Assembly: GCA_023404495.1 (NCBI GenBank)
Contig: JAEYBE010000062.1
Coordinates: 1-58,793 of the forward strand
Length of the DNA: 58,793 bases
Reading direction: 5' to 3'
Source: Actinomycetes bacterium
GTDB taxonomy: Bacteria; Actinomycetota; Thermoleophilia; Solirubrobacterales; JACPNS01
Numbering within the stretch: the first letter of the stretch is position 1; every line of letters begins with the position of its first letter. The notes under the pieces were generated by a model. The model did not search any database. It was not told where the DNA came from and saw only the letters and a list, made by a program, of their open reading frames with translations. The position numbers were made by a program, and so were the translations under genes. This document shows positions 40,661 to 48,680 of the stretch, one piece after another.

Positions 40661-41383
40661 ATGACTTCCGACCGCAAGACCGCCTTCGCAGCCGGCGCCC
40701 TCTTCATCGCAACCTTCATCACGTCGATTTGGGCGATGCTGCTCTACAAGCCGACGATCGACGCCTCGACCACGCTGCTGACGAGTGGCGCAGAGAACCG
40801 CATTCTGTTCGGTGGCTTCCTCGAGATGCTGCTGATCGTCGCCAACATCGGCACCGCTGTCGTGCTTTTCCCGGTACTCAAGCGCAAGAGTGAGTTCCTC
40901 TCGATCTCATTCGTCACCGCGCGATTGGTCGAGTCCGGGTTCATCGCAGTGGGCATCCTCTCGCTACTCGCGCTGGTGACGGTCAATCAAGATCTGGCCG
41001 GGACCGACCCTGCCGTCCTCAACGTGGTGGGCGAGTCGCTCGTCGCAATCCACGACTGGACATTTCAGCTCGGTCCCGGTTGGGTGGTCGGCTTGGGCAA
41101 CGGGCTGATCCTCGGCTACGTGATGTTTCGCTACAACCTCGTGCCTCGCGGCATGGCGGCCTTCGGGCTGGTCGGGGGCCCGGCGATCCTGCTCTCGGGA
41201 ACCGCCGTCCTGTTCGGAGTGATCGAGCCCGGCTCTGGACCGCAGATCCTCGCGACCGCACCGGAGTTCATCTGGGAAGCATCACTGGGGATCTACCTGA
41301 TGGTGAAGGGCTTCAAGACTGTTCGGCCTGAGTCCGTACGCGCTACCGAGAGCGGCCCGATCGGCGTTCCCGTCGCCGCTTAG
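40661..41383 (+). CDS. DUF4386 membrane protein
   Basis: A 240-aa protein with about six hydrophobic segments. The start AAGALFIATFITSI, the central MLLIVANIGTAVVLFPVLKRK and the VTARLVESGFIAVGILSLLALV region are typical of actinobacterial DUF4386 proteins. Their function is unknown, but they often sit beside a TetR repressor as here. AAGGAG is 9 nt before ATG 40661. Induction by a TetR ligand is expected from the operator layout. Confidence 0.88.
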   Translation: MTSDRKTAFAAGALFIATFITSIWAMLLYKPTIDASTTLLTSGAENRILFGGFLEMLLIVANIGTAVVLFPVLKRKSEFLSISFVTARLVESGFIAVGILSLLALVTVNQDLAGTDPAVLNVVGESLVAIHDWTFQLGPGWVVGLGNGLILGYVMFRYNLVPRGMAAFGLVGGPAILLSGTAVLFGVIEPGSGPQILATAPEFIWEASLGIYLMVKGFKTVRPESVRATESGPIGVPVAA

Positions 41384-41406
41384 CGCTATTCGAATGCAGG
41401 TGGCTT

Positions 41407-41432
41407 CCGGCCGAGCACTACGCCTCGGCCGG
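41407..41432. terminator. Hairpin in the convergent gap, overlapping a stop codon
   Basis: CCGGCCGAG (41407-41415) and CTCGGCCGG (41424-41432) form a 9-bp perfect stem. It overlaps the stop of the minus membrane gene and follows the DUF4386 gene, so it could end transcription from both sides. There is no T tract. Confidence 0.4.
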
Positions 41433-42485
41433 GAGCATCCGCAAGTACTCGATGCGCGCAGTGAAGGTCTGACGCATCTCGGCGGTGACCTCGGTCAGAA
41501 ACTCCTCGCGATAGGTGCCGTCGGTGACCACGGCGATTGCGTAATAGAGCCCACTTAGGACCGCAACGGCGCCTGCGACGGTGAGCAGTTGGGCGGTCAA
41601 CGTGAGCTGCACTCCGACCACGCTCCATTGCGCCAGCTCATCTGGAGCAGAATCGGTCCAGGTCGAAGTCAGGTCCATGCTCACCGCGATCATCCCGAAG
41701 ACCGCAAAGAATGCGCCAACCGCGATCGCGACCAGAAGCACCTGGAGCGATTGCGAGACGAAGAGCACCAGCCCGACGTTGATCCGCTGCGAGCGCGAGA
41801 GCGGCGGTGCGTCATCCCCCGTGCTCGCGGCAATGTGATCAACCTCGCGCGGCAGCCGCACGAACAAGAAGATCGTCCCCACGAGCACGAAGAGGATCGC
41901 CACCGCGGCGAAATTCGCCGTCGGCATTCCCGCAAACGCCTGCCAGACCTCGTTGGTCATGAACAGCACGACACTGAAGAGCATCAGCAATGGCAGCGCG
42001 CGGGCGATCAACGCGAGGGAGCCGGCGAGCTGGCCGAACAGCCTGCGGCCGGTCCAGCGAAGGATCGAAACAAGGCCAAAGGCAGTGGACGCATAGATCA
42101 CGCCGAGCAGTGCGATGTTCCCCGCAGCCGTCACGATCGCGCTCACGACCTGTTGATTGAAGATCAACGGGAGTAGCGCCGGCACGATCACGAATGCCGC
42201 TAGCTCGGGCGCGCCGATGTCCTCCGGGCGCGCCTTGGCCGGGCGTCCGCGAAGTCGATTGGCAAACACCCAGGCGCAGCCGAGCACCAGCGCACCGCCG
42301 AGCAATGCGAGTGCGTTCGCCCACCAGGACCACTCGAGGTTGACAGCGCCAACCAGTTCGATCCAGAAGACAAGCGCCAGCAACCCCGCGGCCCGCGTCC
42401 AGATGTCGCGCCGGGCGTCGCGATCGACGATCAGCAACGGGAGTCCGGCGCGGCGAAACTGCTCCTCGTACTGCTCGCGGGTCAT
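41418..42485 (-). CDS. Multi-pass membrane protein of unknown function
   Basis: A 355-aa protein with a soluble N-terminus (MTREQYEEQFRRAGLP) and about eight hydrophobic helices, in pairs joined by charged loops. The last 45 residues (TYREEFLTEVTAEMRQTFTAR, in part) are soluble and amphipathic. No family is recognised. It lies 37 nt downstream of the P450 stop on the same strand, so the two may be co-transcribed. Confidence 0.75.
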   Translation of the reverse strand: MTREQYEEQFRRAGLPLLIVDRDARRDIWTRAAGLLALVFWIELVGAVNLEWSWWANALALLGGALVLGCAWVFANRLRGRPAKARPEDIGAPELAAFVIVPALLPLIFNQQVVSAIVTAAGNIALLGVIYASTAFGLVSILRWTGRRLFGQLAGSLALIARALPLLMLFSVVLFMTNEVWQAFAGMPTANFAAVAILFVLVGTIFLFVRLPREVDHIAASTGDDAPPLSRSQRINVGLVLFVSQSLQVLLVAIAVGAFFAVFGMIAVSMDLTSTWTDSAPDELAQWSVVGVQLTLTAQLLTVAGAVAVLSGLYYAIAVVTDGTYREEFLTEVTAEMRQTFTARIEYLRMLPAEA

Positions 42486-42522
42486 CCAGCGAGCGTTACG
42501 CGCGAGCGGGACGGAACCTGAA

Positions 42523-43872
42523 TCAGCGCGGAGTGAAGGTCGCGATGCCGCCGTTGCCGGGGGCGAAGGTGATGCTGCGAAAGCCCCAAGGCTCGTAGGG
42601 CTCGGTGGTCGGCTGCAGGTCGAACCGCTCGAGCATCCGCTCCATCACCGCCATGAACTCCATCCGCGCGAATGCCGCTCCGATGCAGCGGCGCACGCCG
42701 CCGCCAAAGGGGATGTAGGCGTAGTTGCTCGGGCGCTCCTCGAGGAAGCGTTCCGGGCGGTACTCGCCCGGATTCTCAAAGAGGTTGGGGTCGTCGTGGG
42801 TGAGCGTTGGGGCGCTGGCGATCCGCGTGTCGTGCGGCAGCGCGTACCCGGCGAGCTCGTACTCGGGCACCTGGACGCTGCGCACCGCAAACGAAACTGT
42901 CGGTCGCACGCGCAGTGTCTCGTCAAACACCGCGCCCAAGTACTCGGTCTCGCCGGCGCGCACCGATTCGGTGAGCTTGGTCAAGACTTCGGGATTGCGC
43001 GAGAGCTGCTCGATCGCCCATGCGAGCGTGCCGGCGGTGGTCTCGTGGCCGGCGACGAGCATCGTCAAGAGCTGGTCGCGGATCTCCTGATCGGTCATCG
43101 GGTTGCCGTCTTCGTCGGTCGCCTGCACCATCAGCGCCAGCACGTCGGCGCGTTCGCCGAGGTTGGGATCACGACGCGCCTCGTCAATCATCCCGAAGAG
43201 CAGCCGATCGGCAATCTCCTTCTGGTGCATGAATACCCGCCATGGGCTGCGCGGACCGAGGTCGCGCTGCGCGAATCGAAGCAGCACGACGCGCTGCCCC
43301 GCGTCAACGAACTCGGGCATCCGCTTCTCGAGTTCATCGAGCTGACTTCCGTGCGCGCCGAAGACCGTCTGGAGAATCGCTCGCAGCGTGATCAGCTGCA
43401 TCGACTCGAGGGTCTGCATCGGCTTGCCGGTCTCCCAGGTGTCAAAGACCCGGTCGGCGATCTCGGAGAACTCATCCGAGTACGACTGCATCCGCTCGCC
43501 GTGAAACGGCGGCAACAGCAATCGGCGCTGGCGTAGGTGGATGTCCTCGTCAATCGCGAGCAGCGAGTTGGCACCGAGCACCGTGCCAAGCGGGCTGCCG
43601 GTACCGGCATGTAGGACCGTCGGCTTCTCGGTGAGAACTTGCTTGATCAGGTCAGGATCGGAGATGATCACGAAGTTCGGGAACCCGTGCAGTCGGATAC
43701 GAAACATCGGTCCGTACTTTGCCCGCGCACGGCGCATCATCGGGATGTGCCGCAGCATGAATCCGACGGACTGAATCGTCATCGGCATCCTCGGTCCGGG
43801 CGGGAACCCATGGATCAGCTGAGGGGATTCCGTGCTTACCTGCTCCGGCTTGACTGGCGTCTCGACTGCCAC
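42523..43872 (-). CDS. Cytochrome P450
   Basis: A 449-aa heme monooxygenase with all core motifs. Helix I carries AGHETTAGTLAW, with the oxygen-activating acid-alcohol pair. ExxR appears as ETLRVRP. The heme loop is FGGGVRRCIG with the axial cysteine. There is no membrane anchor, as usual for bacterial P450s; electrons would come from ferredoxin. I place the start at GTG 43872 (VAVETPVKPEQ); the frame is open further up, through palindromes that look regulatory. The divergent TetR gene and tandem operators suggest ligand-induced expression. Substrate unknown. Confidence 0.9.
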   Translation of the reverse strand: MAVETPVKPEQVSTESPQLIHGFPPGPRMPMTIQSVGFMLRHIPMMRRARAKYGPMFRIRLHGFPNFVIISDPDLIKQVLTEKPTVLHAGTGSPLGTVLGANSLLAIDEDIHLRQRRLLLPPFHGERMQSYSDEFSEIADRVFDTWETGKPMQTLESMQLITLRAILQTVFGAHGSQLDELEKRMPEFVDAGQRVVLLRFAQRDLGPRSPWRVFMHQKEIADRLLFGMIDEARRDPNLGERADVLALMVQATDEDGNPMTDQEIRDQLLTMLVAGHETTAGTLAWAIEQLSRNPEVLTKLTESVRAGETEYLGAVFDETLRVRPTVSFAVRSVQVPEYELAGYALPHDTRIASAPTLTHDDPNLFENPGEYRPERFLEERPSNYAYIPFGGGVRRCIGAAFARMEFMAVMERMLERFDLQPTTEPYEPWGFRSITFAPGNGGIATFTPR

Positions 43873-43926
43873 CTGGATGCTCGACTTTCCTGGCTCTGGG
43901 GTTGCTCGGTCTTGCAATAGAAGCGG

Positions 43927-43966
43927 GGCGGACTCCCCGATGGGGGGCTGTCGCGGGGAGTCCGCC
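43927..43966 (-). promoter_or_regulatory. 13-bp inverted repeat in the P450 leader
   Basis: GGCGGACTCCCCG (43927-43939) and CGGGGAGTCCGCC (43954-43966) are perfect complements with a G-rich 14-nt loop. If the P450 transcript starts near the operators, this hairpin lies in its 5' leader. Confidence 0.5.
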
Positions 43967-43969
43967 GCT

Positions 43970-44014
43970 GGTACACGCGTGTACCGCTTGCGTTCGATGG
44001 TACAGCGATGTACC
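43970..44014. promoter_or_regulatory. Tandem GGTACA-N4-TGTACC operators
   Basis: GGTACACGCGTGTACC (43970-43985) is a perfect 16-bp palindrome. GGTACAGCGATGTACC (43999-44014) repeats its arms with a different centre. Their spacing of 29 bp is close to three helical turns, favouring cooperative binding on one face. They lie between the divergent P450 and TetR genes, the second touching the TetR ATG. Confidence 0.8.
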
Positions 44015-44677
44015 ATGGATTTCAACCCCCGAGCAGATTTTTTTATGCACGCCGTTGCCACTGACACACAGATCTCTCCCGCGCTGACAGCGCTCTTCGA
44101 CGAAAACGTGACGCGCGATCGGCTGATGCGCGCGATGGGCGAGTCGCTGATGGAGAAGGGCTACGCGAAGACAGTGGTGGCCGACGTCGTCAAACGCGCA
44201 CGGGTATCCAGGCGCACCTTCTACGAGGAGTTCTCCGACCGCGGCGAGTGCCTCTTGGCGATGTGCGACCGCAGCACGGAGGTCGCTCGCGGGGTGATCG
44301 CTGTCGCAGCAAATCCGGACCTGCCCTGGGAGGAACAGGTCGAGAACGCCGTCTCCGCCTACTTCGAGTTCCTCACGCTTGAACCACGCTTGACACACGC
44401 GATGCTCTTCGAGGTCTACGCGCTCGGCGAGCGCGGGCTGGCCTCGCACCGCGAAGTCAGCCACGCCTTTACCGAGCAGGTGCTCGAGCTCGCCGCGCGA
44501 TCACGAGCGGCCGGCGCGGAGATTCGCGAGGTCTCCTACGCAACCGCGGCCGCCCTCGTCGGGGCCATCTACCAGTTGCTCCAGTTGATGAGCGACGAGC
44601 CGCAGCGGATCACGGTCGAGGAAGCGCGTCGCGCCGCAATCGACCTGGTGCTCGACTCCGCGCGCCCTCTCACCTAG
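44015..44677 (+). CDS. TetR-family regulator of the P450 locus
   Basis: A 220-aa regulator if ATG 44015 is used, or 210 aa from ATG 44045. The HTH is AKTVVADVVKRARVSRRTFYEEFSDRGECL in blocks (about 50-80), ending in the usual aromatic TFYEEF. The C-terminal domain is helical, ending RAAIDLVLDSAR. No good ribosome site is seen for either start. ATG 44015 directly abuts the second operator dyad. It probably represses itself and the P450 via the GGTACA sites. Confidence 0.88.
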   Translation: MDFNPRADFFMHAVATDTQISPALTALFDENVTRDRLMRAMGESLMEKGYAKTVVADVVKRARVSRRTFYEEFSDRGECLLAMCDRSTEVARGVIAVAANPDLPWEEQVENAVSAYFEFLTLEPRLTHAMLFEVYALGERGLASHREVSHAFTEQVLELAARSRAAGAEIREVSYATAAALVGAIYQLLQLMSDEPQRITVEEARRAAIDLVLDSARPLT

Positions 44678-44787
44678 TCCTTCTGGCTCTCTACCGGCCA
44701 GTATCGGATTCTGGACAAAGTTCGCATTTTGCGGGAATTTCGCGCGAATTCTCGTCAGGACGTCTCAGAATCGTGTATATTGGCTGA
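44678..44787 (+). promoter_or_regulatory. Upstream region and promoter of the candidate sRNA
   Basis: TATATT (44776-44781) is a near-ideal -10 box, with TCGTCA (44752-44757) 18 nt upstream as a weak -35. CGTGTATATTGG (44772-44783) is identical to 12 nt of the EthR-like promoter at 31196-31207. The rest of this stretch shows no gene. Confidence 0.55.
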
Positions 44788-44966
44788 ACAGCCAGCCAAT
44801 GCCCGCTGGTCCCTGCAGATCGCGTTTCCTCCTAGAACAAGATCTGTCCCAAACACCCCGGCTCGTTCAGCCGGATCGGAAATCAAAGCGACAACCGATC
44901 TGGCCTCCGCACACAGAGTCGATCCTGCCAAAGCGGCCGTTGCTCAGTCGGCCGCTTTGGCGTTTA
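44788..44966 (+). ncRNA. Candidate small RNA with anti-SD loop and terminator
   Basis: About 180 nt with no supported ORF. Stems in order: CAGATC (44816) with GATCTG (44841), whose 19-nt loop holds TTTCCTCCTAG; CCGGCT with AGCCGG (44858-44874); ATCGG with CCGAT (44875-44899); a second CCTCC at about 44904; and a 13-bp terminator stem GCCAAAGCGGCCG (44927) with its complement (44949-44961), then GTTTAA. TCCTCCT is complementary to the Shine-Dalgarno core, as in C-rich-loop sRNAs of Gram-positives. It does not look like 6S, tmRNA, SRP or RNase P RNA. The WYL gene at 45090 has its own -10 box, so this is not its leader. Confidence 0.55.
44927..44966 (+). terminator. Terminator of the candidate sRNA
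   Basis: GCCAAAGCGGCCG and CGGCCGCTTTGGC form a 13-bp perfect stem with a 9-nt loop (TTGCTCAGT), followed by GTTTAA. Confidence 0.7.
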
Positions 44967-44967
44967 A

Positions 44968-45001
44968 GCAGAGGGTTGGCCCGACCGGGCCGCCCTACTG
45001 C
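44968..45001 (+). other. Nested hairpin after the sRNA terminator
   Basis: GCAG/CTGC, GGG/CCC and GGCCC/GGGCC pair in register around a GACC loop, with single-base bulges. It lies between the sRNA terminator and the WYL promoter. Role unknown. Confidence 0.35.
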
Positions 45002-45089
45002 TGCGAGCGTTTTGAAAATGTCGCAATTTCCGATGGTGGGTCGGTGATCGGTCTCAAAGGTCCATTGCGCTCACCTATGCTGCGTTCGA

Positions 45090-47219
45090 GTGGCCAAAGA
45101 CACGGAAAAACTGATTCGGCAGCTTTCGCTGATCTCGTTCCTGATGGCAAAGCGCCGTCCGGTCACGGCACTCGAAATCAAGCGCGACGTTGAGGGATAC
45201 AGCGAGATGAACGACGACGCCTTCGCGCGTCGCTTCTACGCCGACCGCGCAGAGCTCGAAGCGCTCGGGATCGAGCTTCGCGTCGACCGCGCTGTCGACG
45301 GTTTCTATGAAGCCGAGAACTACTCGCTGCCGCCGGAGAACTTCTACCTGCCCAGCGTGCAGTTCACCGACCGCGAGCTGGCGTCGCTGACAACCGCATT
45401 GAAGATGCTCGACGGGCAATTCGCCTATGCCGAGCCACTGCGACTGGCGCTTCAACAACTCACCTGGGGTCGTCCATCGCCCCTCTCCTCGCCCGACGAG
45501 ACCTCGATCCACGTCGCCGTAGGACCCGACGTCGAGGGCCGCGAACTCTCGCAGCGCCTCTCGAAGATCGAGAACGCGATCTTCCGCCGTAAGACGATCC
45601 TCTTCACGTACAACACGATGAGCAGCGGTGCCAAAGAGAAGCGGAAGGTCGATCCGTACCACCTGCTCTACCGCGGCGGTCAGTTCTACATGATCGGCTA
45701 CTCGCACGAGCGCGACGCCCAGCGGATGTTCAAGCTCTCGCGCATCGAAGGCAAGATCAGCTACGCCAGCAAGGCCGAGCACGACTTTCCATCCCCGGAA
45801 GATTTCGACCCTCGCGACTACGCGACCAAGGCCGAGTGGCAGTTCGGACAGGACTTTGAAGGCGCCTCGATCTGGGTCAGCGAGCGAATCGCTTGGCTGG
45901 TTGAGCGCCATTTCTCTCGCGCCGGCACGATTCGCGCGCCCAAGCGTGGCGAAGCGGTGCCGGGCAAGGGCGTGATCTTTGAGACCGAGTACTCAGAGGC
46001 GGCTCCGCTCGTCGCATGGGTTCTCGGCCTTGGGCCACGTGCACGCGTCCTCGAGCCGGCAGCCCTCGCCGACGATGTCGAGCGACGCGTCGCCAAGATC
46101 GCGGCTGAGCACGACGGAGATTTCGACATCGCGCCGAAGATCGCGCGGCGTCGCGGTCCGGCCGCCGGCAGCGGCGCGGCCGCCGAAACCGAGAACTCGA
46201 TCCGCCCCGAGCGCTTCGCCAGGCTGATCACGCTCGCCGGAATTCTGATCGGTGCAACCCACAATGGTGAGTCCGTCTCGCTGAGCAAGCTCACCGCTGA
46301 CCTCAACGTCAGCCGCGAAGAGATTGAAGAAGACATCGAGGTGCTGAACGTCGTCAACTTCGGCGGCGGCAGCTACGTGCTCTTCGCGCAGATCGAGGAC
46401 GACGAGATCTCCGTCGACTCTGAGCCCTACTCCGACAACTTCGCACGTCCAGCCCGACTGCTCCCGCTGGAAGCCAAAGCTTTGATCGCTGCGATCGACC
46501 TGCTCGGCGTCTACTTCCCGAACGACTCGCTGCTCTCCGCCCGCAAGAAGGTCGTCAAGGCGCTGGGCGAGGACCCGGCCACGAGCGGATTGCAGATCGC
46601 CGCGAGCAAGGCCGACGACTCAGAGATCGCGACGCTGATCAGCCAGGCGATCCAGGGCAACCTGCTGGTTGAGATCGAGCACTACAAAGAGGACCAGGAC
46701 ACCTTCACCAGCCGCATGGTCGAGCCGTATTCGCTGATGAACGGGCGCGAAGGCTGGTACGTCCACACTTGGGATCGCGAGCGCGAGGCCCCGCGCGATT
46801 TCCGTCTCGATCGCATCAAGACCGCCGACGTCAAGAACGAGACCTTTGAGCCACGCGAGGGCATGGTTCCCGACCTCGACGGCTGGGCGCGCACTGGCAC
46901 GCTGGAAACCGCGACGACCGCGAAGATCTGGATCAGTCCCGATCACGCACCGCGGGCGCGCGAGGAGTACGAGCCGGCACTCGAGCTCAAAGACGGTGCG
47001 ATCCTGATCGACCTGCCTTACGGCGGGATCAATTGGCTCGTGACCGAGATCTTCAAGTTCGCCGGCGACGCCGTGGTGCTTGAGCCCGAGGATGCTCGCG
47101 AGGCAGTCCGCGAGGCAGCAACGGGGCTCTCGGCAGACATCGCCGGCGGAGGGGTCAAGGCCGCCGCGGCAAGGCCACGTAGCGGCAGCTCCCGCAAGAA
47201 GCCAGTCGCAACGGCCTGA
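45090..47219 (+). CDS. pafBC: Fused PafB-PafC WYL-domain transcription activator
   Basis: A 709-aa protein made of two homologous halves, each with HTH, WYL and WCX parts. Half one (1-330) starts LIRQLSLISFLMAKRRPVTALEI and has DPYHLLYRGGQFYMIGY. Half two (from about 370) starts ERFARLITLAGILIGA and has VEPYSLMNGREGWYVHTW. A Gly/Ala linker joins them. In most actinobacteria PafB and PafC are separate and form a heterodimer that turns on the LexA-independent DNA-damage response; natural fusions are known. A Lys/Ser tail ends the protein. GTG 45090 has TATGCT 8 nt upstream (leaderless). No pafA or proteasome gene is in the window. Confidence 0.88.
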   Translation: MAKDTEKLIRQLSLISFLMAKRRPVTALEIKRDVEGYSEMNDDAFARRFYADRAELEALGIELRVDRAVDGFYEAENYSLPPENFYLPSVQFTDRELASLTTALKMLDGQFAYAEPLRLALQQLTWGRPSPLSSPDETSIHVAVGPDVEGRELSQRLSKIENAIFRRKTILFTYNTMSSGAKEKRKVDPYHLLYRGGQFYMIGYSHERDAQRMFKLSRIEGKISYASKAEHDFPSPEDFDPRDYATKAEWQFGQDFEGASIWVSERIAWLVERHFSRAGTIRAPKRGEAVPGKGVIFETEYSEAAPLVAWVLGLGPRARVLEPAALADDVERRVAKIAAEHDGDFDIAPKIARRRGPAAGSGAAAETENSIRPERFARLITLAGILIGATHNGESVSLSKLTADLNVSREEIEEDIEVLNVVNFGGGSYVLFAQIEDDEISVDSEPYSDNFARPARLLPLEAKALIAAIDLLGVYFPNDSLLSARKKVVKALGEDPATSGLQIAASKADDSEIATLISQAIQGNLLVEIEHYKEDQDTFTSRMVEPYSLMNGREGWYVHTWDREREAPRDFRLDRIKTADVKNETFEPREGMVPDLDGWARTGTLETATTAKIWISPDHAPRAREEYEPALELKDGAILIDLPYGGINWLVTEIFKFAGDAVVLEPEDAREAVREAATGLSADIAGGGVKAAAARPRSGSSRKKPVATA

Positions 47220-47256
47220 CGCCGCGCCTTACGGTCGTTGGGGGTAGCCTGCGCGG

Positions 47257-47721
47257 ATGGCTTCCAAGCGCGACCTGATCAAGCTGTCGGACTCTGAGAT
47301 CCGCGAGTTCCTCGAAGCGCACCGCACAGTTGTCGTCGGCACCAATGGGCCGCGCGGGGTGCCGCACCTGATGCCGCTCTGGTACGTCGTGCGTGGCGAT
47401 GAGATCTGGGGCTGGACCTTCACCAAGTCGCAGAAGATCAAGAACCTCCAGCGCGATTCGCGCGCAACGCTGCTGTTCGAAGACGGCGTCAGCTACGACA
47501 AACTGCGCGGCGTCTCCTACGAGTGCGATGTCGTGGTCGACGACAGCTACGAGGTGGTGAAGGCCGTCGGGATCGATCTGTTCACCCGTTACGGCGATGG
47601 CTACCCGGCCGACGAAGTGATCGCGATGATCGAGCAGCAAGCGCCCAAACGCAGCGCACTTCGGTTCCTGCCCAAGCGCACGATGAGCTGGGACCACCGC
47701 AAGCTCGGCGGTGTCTATTGA
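47257..47721 (+). CDS. PPOX-class (pyridoxamine oxidase-like, possibly F420-binding) protein
   Basis: A 154-aa split-beta-barrel protein. The pattern TVVVGTNGPRGVPHLMPLWYVV near the N-terminus, in pieces, followed by TFTKSQKIKNLQRDSRATLLFE, is typical of the PPOX/FDOR class that binds FMN or F420. Substrate unknown. TAGCCT lies 6 nt before ATG 47257 (leaderless). Its stop overlaps the next start. Confidence 0.85.
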   Translation: MASKRDLIKLSDSEIREFLEAHRTVVVGTNGPRGVPHLMPLWYVVRGDEIWGWTFTKSQKIKNLQRDSRATLLFEDGVSYDKLRGVSYECDVVVDDSYEVVKAVGIDLFTRYGDGYPADEVIAMIEQQAPKRSALRFLPKRTMSWDHRKLGGVY

Positions 47722-48242
47722 AGATCAGCGAGGCACGCCCGGCTGACGCTCCGCGACTCGAGTCGCTGCGCGTTCGCGCTTGGCAAGAGGCCTACCCGGG
47801 CCTTGTCGAACAGCATGTGCTCGACGAGATGGATCCCGGCGACGCAACGTCGATCCTGGTTTGGCGGAATCTGATCGATCAGGGTGAGATGCGCGTCGCG
47901 ATCGCCGAGAACGAGGGCGGCGACCTGTTGGGATTCTGCGCGGTTGCGGCGCCGTCCCGCGATGCCGACGAGCCGAAGGACGTCGCTGAGATCGTCGCGC
48001 TCTACGTCGATCCAGACCACTTTCGAGCCGGCGTCGGCCGCGCGCTGATGAAGGCCGTACTCGGACGGCTGCGCGAGAGCGAGCTCGGCTGGAAGGAGTG
48101 CACGGTCTGGACGCTCGAGCAGAACGAGCGCGCGCTGAAGCTTTATGAAGGCCTGGGGTTCACGCGCGACGGGAGCTCGCGCACGGATCGGCACTGGAAG
48201 TGCCCGGACATTCGGCTGCGGCTACTTCTCTCGCAGGGCTGA
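47718..48242 (+). CDS. GNAT family N-acetyltransferase
   Basis: A 174-aa acetyltransferase. IVALYVDPDHFRAGVGRALM (about 94-113) is motif A with the acetyl-CoA loop. VWTLEQNERALKLYEGLGF is motif B. The TTG start overlaps the previous TGA (TTGA), so it is coupled to the PPOX gene. Its 3' end overlaps the opposite gene's end by 21 nt. Confidence 0.85.
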   Translation: MKISEARPADAPRLESLRVRAWQEAYPGLVEQHVLDEMDPGDATSILVWRNLIDQGEMRVAIAENEGGDLLGFCAVAAPSRDADEPKDVAEIVALYVDPDHFRAGVGRALMKAVLGRLRESELGWKECTVWTLEQNERALKLYEGLGFTRDGSSRTDRHWKCPDIRLRLLLSQG

Positions 48243-48680
48243 GCCGGCAGCGATCATCGCCCGATCGCTCTCACGCCACCCGAGCAGCGCCACCGCGACA
48301 ACAAATGCCAGCTCATCGTCGGCGAGTCCGCCATCGCCGTTGGTCTCAACAAGCTTCAGCGGAAAGCCCGAACCGCGCACTTCGGTGACGATCGCGGCGT
48401 CATCGCGCACGGTGGAGTGAGCAAGTCCTGGCTTCACTTGCTCGACCGTCAGCGGACGCTCGCCAAGCACCAGGTTCCAGAGCGCGCCCGCGCCGACCGC
48501 GTAGCCGACCTCACGCTCCCCTTCGAGCAACCAGATCTGATCGCCGTCCGAGCGCATGTCGTAGTCGCGCCCGGAGTGCAGCAGCTCAAGACGATCGCGA
48601 TCGAGGCTACGCCCGGACGGACGCACGATCGTGAAATCGCCAGAGCGGAACTTCGACCGGCCGCGCCGCTTGAAGTCCAT
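48222..48680 (-). CDS. Hypothetical protein, co-transcribed with AarF kinase
   Basis: A 152-aa protein starting MDFKRRGRSKFRSGDFTI. Alternating strands (LELLHSGRDYDMRSDGDQIWLLEGEREVGY, in pieces) suggest a beta-rich domain, and the C-terminal LAFVVAVALLGWRESDRAMIAAG a hydrophobic helix. A LURP-one/scramblase-like barrel is possible but not shown. Its ATG overlaps the AarF stop (TGATG), so translation is coupled. Confidence 0.7.
   Translation of the reverse strand: MDFKRRGRSKFRSGDFTIVRPSGRSLDRDRLELLHSGRDYDMRSDGDQIWLLEGEREVGYAVGAGALWNLVLGERPLTVEQVKPGLAHSTVRDDAAIVTEVRGSGFPLKLVETNGDGGLADDELAFVVAVALLGWRESDRAMIAAGSALREK

Noticed and set aside
44788..44966. 6S RNA, tmRNA, SRP RNA or RNase P RNA
   Set aside because: There is no long closing stem with central bubble, no tRNA-like ends or tag ORF, no SRP loop signature, and the size is too small for RNase P.
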